Origin: Bacteroidales bacterium
Lineage (GTDB): Bacteria > Bacteroidota > Bacteroidia > Bacteroidales > WCHB1-69
Reading direction: 5' to 3'
DNA length: 10,884 nt
Assembly: GCA_017618435.1 (NCBI GenBank)
Contig: JAFZUH010000146.1
Location: 1-10,884, forward strand
The translations under genes and the position numbers were made by a program. The notes below the pieces were generated by a model that saw only the letters and a list, made by a program, of their open reading frames with translations, was not told the DNA's origin and searched no databases. Positions 5,828 through 10,884 of the stretch are shown here, piece by piece; within the stretch, counting starts at the first letter, position 1, and each line of letters starts with the position of its first letter.

Positions 5828-6604
5828 ATGTGGTACGCTATAGGTGCATATTTTAAATATATACTGAAACGAAAACGGGCAGCCCATTCTGCGTTTGTGT
5901 ATAACTTTATAACACAAGTTTTACAGAATAAGGCAACCAATCCGATATGGTCAGAGATAGAAAAACAAAGAGCCTGTTTGTCGCATAATCAAAAAACGAT
6001 ATGTGTATTGGATTTGGGGGTAAAAGGACAAAGCCGAAATCGTGTTTCTATCAGAAAAGTTGCTTCTATTGTAAAAACATCTTCAAAATCAGCAAAAATA
6101 TATAGGGTTTTATCCCAAATAGTACAATTTTACAATTTAGAGAATATTGTGGAATTTGGAACCTCTTTCGGATTAAGCACCGCTTATATTGCCACTGCAA
6201 ATACAACATCAAAAGTTTTTACTGTTGAAGGTTGCCCTGAAATATCAAAAATTGCTTCAGAAACATTTAAAAATCTGAAAATAAATAATATAGAACAAAT
6301 AAACGTGGATTTTGATTACGCTATCAAACATTTCACCGATAAGTTTCAAAATTTGGATTTCTTTTTTGTTGATGGCAATCATGATTATGAACCAACGATA
6401 AACTATTTTAATTTTGCCAAACAATATGCCAAAGAAAACACTATTTTTGTTTTTGATGATATTTATTGGTCAAAATCAATGACCAAAGCATGGCAAACCA
6501 TAAAAGCCGACCCACAAGTAAGTATCACAATAGACCTTTATTATATAGGTATTGTGTTTTTTAGAAAAGGTATTGTAAAACAAGATTTTATATTGAAAAT
6601 GTGA
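5828..6604 (+). CDS. Class I SAM-dependent methyltransferase
   Basis: The 258-residue protein has a Rossmann-type methyltransferase fold in its second half. Motif I is VEFGTSFGLST (108-118). An acidic residue ending strand 2 follows (FTVEG, E134), then FFVDGNHDY (179-187), typical of the Methyltransf_24 group, and VFDDIYW (208-214). The N-terminal 100 residues are basic and helical, with no signal peptide. The substrate is not evident. I chose the ATG at 5828. A TTG four codons upstream (5816) is in frame but overlaps the tail of the tRNA terminator, and a stop at 5789-5791 excludes longer forms. I see no promoter of its own, so expression may come from read-through of the tRNA-fMet transcript. 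A strong terminator follows at 6635. Confidence 0.88.
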   Translation: MWYAIGAYFKYILKRKRAAHSAFVYNFITQVLQNKATNPIWSEIEKQRACLSHNQKTICVLDLGVKGQSRNRVSIRKVASIVKTSSKSAKIYRVLSQIVQFYNLENIVEFGTSFGLSTAYIATANTTSKVFTVEGCPEISKIASETFKNLKINNIEQINVDFDYAIKHFTDKFQNLDFFFVDGNHDYEPTINYFNFAKQYAKENTIFVFDDIYWSKSMTKAWQTIKADPQVSITIDLYYIGIVFFRKGIVKQDFILKM

Positions 6605-6634
6605 GAGTGAGGGTTTTGTAAGCAGTGTATATAA

Positions 6635-6663
6635 AAAAAGCCTGAGCAACGCTCAGGCTTTTT
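6635..6663. terminator. Bidirectional intrinsic terminator
   Basis: A perfect stem, GCCTGAGC/GCTCAGGC with AAC loop (6640-6658), is flanked by an A run on the left and a T run on the right, extending to 13 pairs (6635-6647 with 6651-6663). It ends the plus-strand methyltransferase transcript and the minus-strand gatE-gatD transcript, which converge here. Confidence 0.93.
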
Positions 6664-6667
6664 GTTT

Positions 6668-8125
6668 TTATTTGTGAACTTTTTTGATAAATTCTTCCAC
6701 TTCAGGAGTTCCGCCTTGATAAACAAGGTAACCATTGTAAGGTTCTCTTGGGGTAATTTCAGAATTGATAGGAGTGAGCATCAGTTTTTTCACTTCTTCT
6801 CTATCATGAGTTAATCCCAAAGCCCAACCTAATTTGATATAGGCAGATTCTGCCAACATATTGGAAGCCGGAATAATACCGCGTGCCATAAGGTCACGAC
6901 CTGTATCATAGACAAACATGTGGGTATATCCCCAAATAGTTTGTACGCTCATATATTGGTGAATGCCTGCTTCTGTTGCTTTTTGAATAACGTCAAACAT
7001 ACCTTTGTTTACGTGTCCCAAACCTGTTCCGTTCCATACGATACCTTTGTATCCTCTTTCGATAAGGGATTCTACAACATCGGGTTTCATGCCGGGATAG
7101 TAGTACAAAATAGCAACTCTGTCATCAAAAGTGGGAACCAAACGCATAGTATTGTGGTCGTTTCTTGCAATACTTGCTTTGTAGTCTTCCAAATTGGTAA
7201 TGAGTTCAACTTTTCTTTCTCCGTGTTTTCTACGATGATTGTATTCTTCTTTGATAGGGCATACACCGTCTTTTCTGTTTACGGTAGCCACAGGAGTATC
7301 ACCGATGGTACGGAAAGTGGAACGATAGGAGGAGTGCATTTTTCTAACGCGAGTTCCTCTATGTAAGAAACCGTATTCATCGGAAGTAGGTCCGAACATA
7401 CAAACCAAAACTTCTGCAATGTCACCATGTCCTGCTGCTGTCATTGCGTGCATTAGGTTGAGGGCTGCATCGGAACTTGGACGGTCAGACGAACGTTGTG
7501 AACCTACTAAAATTACAGGCATTGGCAAATTTTGACACATATACGTTAAAGCGGTGGCAGTGTGTGCCAATGTGTCTGTGCCGTGTCCGATAACTATACC
7601 GTCAATACCGTTTTTGGCTTCTTCTCCGATTTTGTTTGCCAAAGCAATGTATTCTTTGGGAGACATATTTTCAGAAAATACGGCAAAAATCTTTTCTGTA
7701 TCCAAATTGCATATATCTGCCAATTCCGGAACTGCTCCATACAATTCACCGGGAGAAAAAGCGGGAATAACCGCACCTGTTCTATAGTCCAAACGGGAAG
7801 CAATGGTTCCGCCTGTTCCTAATAGTTTTACATGAGGAAAACCTTTGGTGTAAGGAAATTCTTTTTCCGGAATTTGGAATTTAGGTTGTGGTACAGCATG
7901 ACTTTTTATGTCTGTAATTGTATCTACGTCAATACCAATATTATAACCTGTTATAACTTTTACAACAATATGTTTGGAGTCTGTATTTTCGGCACGAGGC
8001 AATATTTTTCCTGAAAAATGACCTCTTGTTGTGTCTATTTCTGCATTATCCCAAACGTGAGCATTATATTTTTTTAGAGTTTCTAATGCTTCTTTTTTAT
8101 ATCCTTGAAAATTTTCTTCGCTCAT
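6668..8125 (-). CDS. gatD: Archaeal-type Glu-tRNA(Gln) amidotransferase subunit D
   Basis: The 485-residue protein has an N-terminal GatD domain (about 1-85) joined to an L-asparaginase-like domain (about 95-435) and a C-terminal tail. In GatDE, GatD releases ammonia from glutamine or asparagine and passes it to GatE, which converts Glu-tRNA(Gln) to Gln-tRNA(Gln). The asparaginase catalytic residues are present: the second threonine of GTGGTIAS (T107), T183-D184 in GHGTDT (180-185), and a lysine in the HRGTRVRKMHSS segment (K262). The N-terminal domain and the overall length separate it from plain asparaginases (about 330-350 residues), and its partner gatE ends only 12 bases upstream. The start is ATG at 8123-8125. 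An AGAGG lies too close to it (two bases) to be a normal ribosome binding site. Transcription ends at the 6635-6663 hairpin. Confidence 0.93.
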   Translation of the reverse strand: MSEENFQGYKKEALETLKKYNAHVWDNAEIDTTRGHFSGKILPRAENTDSKHIVVKVITGYNIGIDVDTITDIKSHAVPQPKFQIPEKEFPYTKGFPHVKLLGTGGTIASRLDYRTGAVIPAFSPGELYGAVPELADICNLDTEKIFAVFSENMSPKEYIALANKIGEEAKNGIDGIVIGHGTDTLAHTATALTYMCQNLPMPVILVGSQRSSDRPSSDAALNLMHAMTAAGHGDIAEVLVCMFGPTSDEYGFLHRGTRVRKMHSSYRSTFRTIGDTPVATVNRKDGVCPIKEEYNHRRKHGERKVELITNLEDYKASIARNDHNTMRLVPTFDDRVAILYYYPGMKPDVVESLIERGYKGIVWNGTGLGHVNKGMFDVIQKATEAGIHQYMSVQTIWGYTHMFVYDTGRDLMARGIIPASNMLAESAYIKLGWALGLTHDREEVKKLMLTPINSEITPREPYNGYLVYQGGTPEVEEFIKKVHK

Positions 8126-8137
8126 AACCTCTCATTT

Positions 8138-10099
8138 TTAGTGTTTGCTAATTTCTTGAGACAATTCGTTTAAACAAATATTACCAAGACTGATATTGCG
8201 TAAACGCCCCATAATACTATTGATTTTGTCCGTATTGGTAGTGTCTTTGCGTGCAGGACTGAATGCTTGTTGCAAACTTGGTATTTGTTTAACAACTTCC
8301 TCTTTGTTTATACGTTTGAAATCCAATGTTTTCAGTATGCCTTCAAAATCTTTTTCGGGGTGTTCAAACATCACTTTCAGCATATTGTAAGCAATTGATT
8401 TGTCTATATTTTGTGCTTTCAAATAAGCAAACAAATCATAGATTCTATTTACATCAAAAGGAATATTTTTGTATTGTCCGTGCAAATATTTAAGTTTTTG
8501 TCCAAAGAAAACACCTATATATTTAGGACACATATCCAATTCTGTTGCTATTTTTTTGATGAGAGGATAATAGTTGTGTGTAAATATATAATTATAGGTA
8601 TCGGTTGGAATATGCCATTCTACCATTTGTTTGTAGCGGTCTGCAACGGCTTCCGGAATATTTTTGCGTAATTGTTCTATATAATCATTTTCCAATGGAA
8701 TAGGAGCAGAGTCGGTATCAGGATACATTCTGTCTGCACCGGGAAGAACACGTTCAAAAATAGTTGTACCGTCAGGCATGGATTTACGGGTTTCTTTTGG
8801 AACGCCGTCAAAAGCCATTTTTGCACGTTCTTCAATTACTTCCAAGGCTGTTGGCACATCGGCTTCAGGTGCCCAGAATAATATTTGGGCATCGTTTTCA
8901 CCTGCATTGAGCAATTGTTGTATTTTGTCAAAAATATGTGAACTTACAACATCGTCAAGGTCTTCATTGGTTGCCATATTCGGTTTTTCCAAACAAGCAA
9001 TCACTTTCAAGCGACCTGCAAATTCATCGTAGAATGGTCTGCCCGGTTGGGTGAAATGCGACAACATACCGGCAAAATGTGGCAAATTGACTGCATATAA
9101 TTTTTCTCCGCGTTTGATAGCCTCAACAATAGGAGTGTAGTAGAAATTAAAATCCTTTGGATTTAATTCTATGGCTTTGCATGCCCATGTGTTTTTGTCG
9201 GTTCTTTTGTTTAATTGGTCTTTAATAGCCAACAACGCCCATTGTCTAAAGCATTCTACGTGAGATAATTCGGGTATCCATTTGGTGTGAGCCACACCTT
9301 TTATTTCTATTCTTGTACCGCCTGTGCAACTAACGTTTACATCTTCACGACCGGCACCGATACCTGTTCTTACTCTGCCTGTGCTACGGTTGAGAAAACG
9401 AATGTAATCGCAGGCTTCTTTCAATTCGTCTGGATTGACCATTTCCGGATAGGTTACCGTTTCTATCAGAGGCATACCCAAACGGTCTGTACGATAAACA
9501 CGTGTGTGTCCTATATCTGACACTTCACGGCAAGCGTCTTCTTCTATACTGAGTTGTATAAGTCTGACTTTTTTGTTTTTCAATGGTATTTCACCTTCTA
9601 TACCTAAAATTGCAGTACGTTGGAAACCTGCCGGAATAGAACCGTCTAAATATTGTTTACGAGTAATATGTACTTCACCGACAATATTTAATTTTGATGC
9701 CAAAGCCACTTCCAAAGCATATTGCAATGCTTGCGGGTTGATAGGAAATGGAGGTGTATCATCTACATCGTAAGTACAAGCGGTTTTGTTGTCTATACGA
9801 TAGATGATGTTTTTCTTTGTCTTGAATTCCATTAATGCAGTGCCGTCATATTCACCCATTTCTGAAAGGGTGGGACGCATGTGTCTGAATAATTCTGCAT
9901 CATATTGTTCAGGTTTTTGAAAAACACCGGCAGAACATCTGCAAAACAACTTGTGGTCAGTTTTCAATTGTTGGTGAACTTCCAAGCCCGATGTAAAACC
10001 TATGCGGTCATAATCGCTTTGACGGGCTTCTTTACGAGATACATAGCCAATGGCTTTTTGGCTGGATTCGTAATTCTCTTGAGGATTAATTTTATTCAC
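8138..10099 (-). CDS. gatE: Archaeal-type Glu-tRNA(Gln) amidotransferase subunit E
   Basis: With the GTG start at 10097-10099 the protein has 653 residues, close to archaeal GatE (about 620-640). It binds Glu-tRNA(Gln), activates the glutamate with ATP and amidates it with ammonia from GatD. Visible are GLEVHQQL (38-45) with LFCRCS (51-56), DGSIPAGFQRT (152-162) and YRTDRLGMPLIETVT (202-216) of the GatB/GatE cradle. The insertion domain shared with bacterial AspRS (GAD, about 340-440) follows, then DGTTIFERVLPGADRMYPDT (443-462) and a YqeY-like helical tail ending in NELSQEISKH. The GAD domain and the paired gatD distinguish it from bacterial GatB. No ATG exists near the conserved start. The in-frame ATG at 10256 would add 53 poorly conserved residues and lies upstream of the probable promoter, so GTG (or TTG at 10124-10126) is favoured. 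Confidence 0.92.
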   Translation of the reverse strand: MNKINPQENYESSQKAIGYVSRKEARQSDYDRIGFTSGLEVHQQLKTDHKLFCRCSAGVFQKPEQYDAELFRHMRPTLSEMGEYDGTALMEFKTKKNIIYRIDNKTACTYDVDDTPPFPINPQALQYALEVALASKLNIVGEVHITRKQYLDGSIPAGFQRTAILGIEGEIPLKNKKVRLIQLSIEEDACREVSDIGHTRVYRTDRLGMPLIETVTYPEMVNPDELKEACDYIRFLNRSTGRVRTGIGAGREDVNVSCTGGTRIEIKGVAHTKWIPELSHVECFRQWALLAIKDQLNKRTDKNTWACKAIELNPKDFNFYYTPIVEAIKRGEKLYAVNLPHFAGMLSHFTQPGRPFYDEFAGRLKVIACLEKPNMATNEDLDDVVSSHIFDKIQQLLNAGENDAQILFWAPEADVPTALEVIEERAKMAFDGVPKETRKSMPDGTTIFERVLPGADRMYPDTDSAPIPLENDYIEQLRKNIPEAVADRYKQMVEWHIPTDTYNYIFTHNYYPLIKKIATELDMCPKYIGVFFGQKLKYLHGQYKNIPFDVNRIYDLFAYLKAQNIDKSIAYNMLKVMFEHPEKDFEGILKTLDFKRINKEEVVKQIPSLQQAFSPARKDTTNTDKINSIMGRLRNISLGNICLNELSQEISKH

Positions 10100-10164
10100 A
10101 ATATTTATTATTAGTTTGTTAATCAATGATTTAATAAGTTGAAGGTTTTCAACTTTTTGACTGC

Positions 10165-10172
10165 CAAAAGTA
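10165..10172 (-). promoter_or_regulatory. Promoter -7 element of gatE-gatD (TACTTTTG)
   Basis: The minus strand reads TACTTTTGGCA, matching TAnnTTTG. Transcription would start near 10158, giving a leader of about 60 bases before the GTG. No convincing -33 element is seen. The site lies inside the long open frame that continues upstream, which argues against the longer GatE start. Confidence 0.55.
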
Positions 10173-10272
10173 CAAAATTCTTTGATATAAGAGCGAAAAA
10201 AATATGAAAATCTGCAAAAAATAATTGGAAAATATAAAAATATAAACTTAATCAACAAGTTACATTTTTTAT

Positions 10273-10280
10273 TATCTTTG
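10273..10280 (+). promoter_or_regulatory. Promoter -7 element of the cyclo-ligase gene (TATCTTTG)
   Basis: TATCTTTGCA lies 26 bases before the ATG, implying a leader of about 20 bases. It is divergent from the gatE promoter, with about 100 AT-rich bases between them in which I see nothing else. Confidence 0.7.
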
Positions 10281-10306
10281 CAACTTCAAATTTATGAATT
10301 TATATT

Positions 10307-10846
10307 ATGGCAGAAAATATAAAGGAACAAAAAATCGCATTAAGGCGTTTGATACGGCAAAGAAAAAAAATGTTTAGTCAAGAACAGTTGCATGAAAAAT
10401 CTCAAAAAATATGCGAAAAATTAAACCAATTGCTTGACAATAACAATTATAAACATATTATGCTTTATTACCCTTTGCCCGATGAGGTGGACGTAAGACC
10501 TTTGTTTGATATGATACAAACAAACAAATGTTTGATATTGCCAACGGTGCTGGGCGATGATATTGTGCCTGTGTCTTTTGACAAAGATTCCACTTTTAAG
10601 GAAGGGGCTTTTCATATTTTAGAACCCGAAAATGAAACCTACAATGGTCCCATTGATTTGATATTGGTACCCGGTATGGCTTTTGATAAAAAAGGTAATC
10701 GATTGGGGAGGGGAAAGGGTTTTTATGACCGGTTTCTGCAACAACATTTACAAACACCAACCATTGGCGTTTGTTTTGATTTTCAATTGCTTGATAATGT
10801 TCCTGCTGAAGAGTTTGACAAAAAAGTGAATCTCGTTATCTATTAA
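10307..10846 (+). CDS. 5-formyltetrahydrofolate cyclo-ligase (MTHFS)
   Basis: The 179-residue cytoplasmic enzyme converts 5-formyltetrahydrofolate to 5,10-methenyltetrahydrofolate using ATP, returning folate to the one-carbon pool that also supplies 10-formyl-THF for formyl-methionine. Visible are the N-terminal basic helix with KIALRRLIRQRKK (9-21), YYPLPDEVDVRPLF (54-67), and the signature PGMAF (122-126) with GNRLGRGKGFYDR (130-142), which forms the nucleotide and folate site. The length matches the family (about 180-200), although the C terminus ends slightly early at VNLVIY. The ATG at 10307 is well supported by the promoter just upstream. It is transcribed away from gatE; the downstream neighbour is outside the window. 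The commonest name is YgfA/MTHFS; I leave the symbol blank since naming varies. Confidence 0.93.
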   Translation: MAENIKEQKIALRRLIRQRKKMFSQEQLHEKSQKICEKLNQLLDNNNYKHIMLYYPLPDEVDVRPLFDMIQTNKCLILPTVLGDDIVPVSFDKDSTFKEGAFHILEPENETYNGPIDLILVPGMAFDKKGNRLGRGKGFYDRFLQQHLQTPTIGVCFDFQLLDNVPAEEFDKKVNLVIY

Positions 10847-10884
10847 TATTAATATGTTGTTGGCTTAAAAAATCAAGGGCTTGA

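Noticed and set aside
6920..7822. Open plus-strand frames inside gatD, and similar ones opposite the bat genes and gatE
   Set aside because: They lie opposite strongly conserved genes, have no recognisable domains and look like shadow frames.
6668..8125. L-asparaginase instead of GatD
   Set aside because: It has the extra N-terminal domain of about 85 residues, a length of 485, and an adjacent GatE partner, all of which fit GatD.
8138..10099. GatB of the bacterial GatCAB enzyme instead of GatE
   Set aside because: It has the GAD insertion and the DGTT...LPGADRMYP motif typical of GatE, is longer than GatB (about 480), and no gatA or gatC is present.
10836..10884. An open minus-strand frame at the right edge ending in a TAA at 10836-10838, reading about QALDFLSQQHININR, overlapping the end of the cyclo-ligase gene
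   Set aside because: Only 49 bases are visible; an open frame of that length is common by chance and I do not recognise the peptide.
10873..10884. Palindrome TCAAG-GG-CTTGA at the window end as a terminator for the cyclo-ligase gene
   Set aside because: It is cut by the window edge, has a two-base centre and no visible T run, so its nature cannot be judged.

Overview
The window reads as a piece of chromosome from a Bacteroidota bacterium, most likely of the Bacteroidales. The signs are AT-rich DNA, promoters with the Bacteroidota -7 element TAnnTTTG (a TATCTTTGCA core occurs three times), start codons without clear Shine-Dalgarno sequences, a lipoprotein with a Lys-rich N terminus, and the first four genes of the Bacteroides aerotolerance (Bat) type operon.

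Left part (1-1381): the C terminus and right-end hairpin of an IS200/IS605-family insertion sequence, then an orphan lipoprotein gene on the minus strand, then a 452-base gene-free region. That region is not empty. It holds a 178-base set of nested inverted repeats that can fold as one long branched RNA, and a minus-strand TATCTTTG promoter placed between two TTCCA/TGGAA palindromes. This could be a structured leader or small RNA upstream of the lipoprotein gene, or a dispersed palindromic element.

Middle (1382-5479, minus strand): moxR - [decayed small gene] - DUF58 - membrane protein - batA. This is the start of the envelope/aerotolerance operon: a MoxR AAA+ ATPase, two proteins with von Willebrand type A folds, and a BatD-like membrane protein. 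The genes after moxR are almost contiguous, except for a 309-base gap that holds a pseudogene. The usual batB and later bat genes do not follow batA here.

Right part: an initiator tRNA-fMet gene with its promoter and hairpin terminator, and a SAM-dependent methyltransferase gene starting just after that hairpin (both plus strand). A bidirectional terminator follows. Then comes a two-gene minus-strand operon, gatE-gatD, encoding the archaeal-type glutamyl-tRNA(Gln) amidotransferase. Divergent from it is a 5-formyltetrahydrofolate cyclo-ligase gene (plus strand).

The main points of interest are GatDE, a tRNA-charging system regarded as archaeal, in a bacterial setting, and the unexplained structured element with its flanked promoter at about 997-1339. 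The initiator tRNA and the folate enzyme (formyl-methionine supply) also serve translation, but nothing in the sequence ties these genes into one regulated unit.
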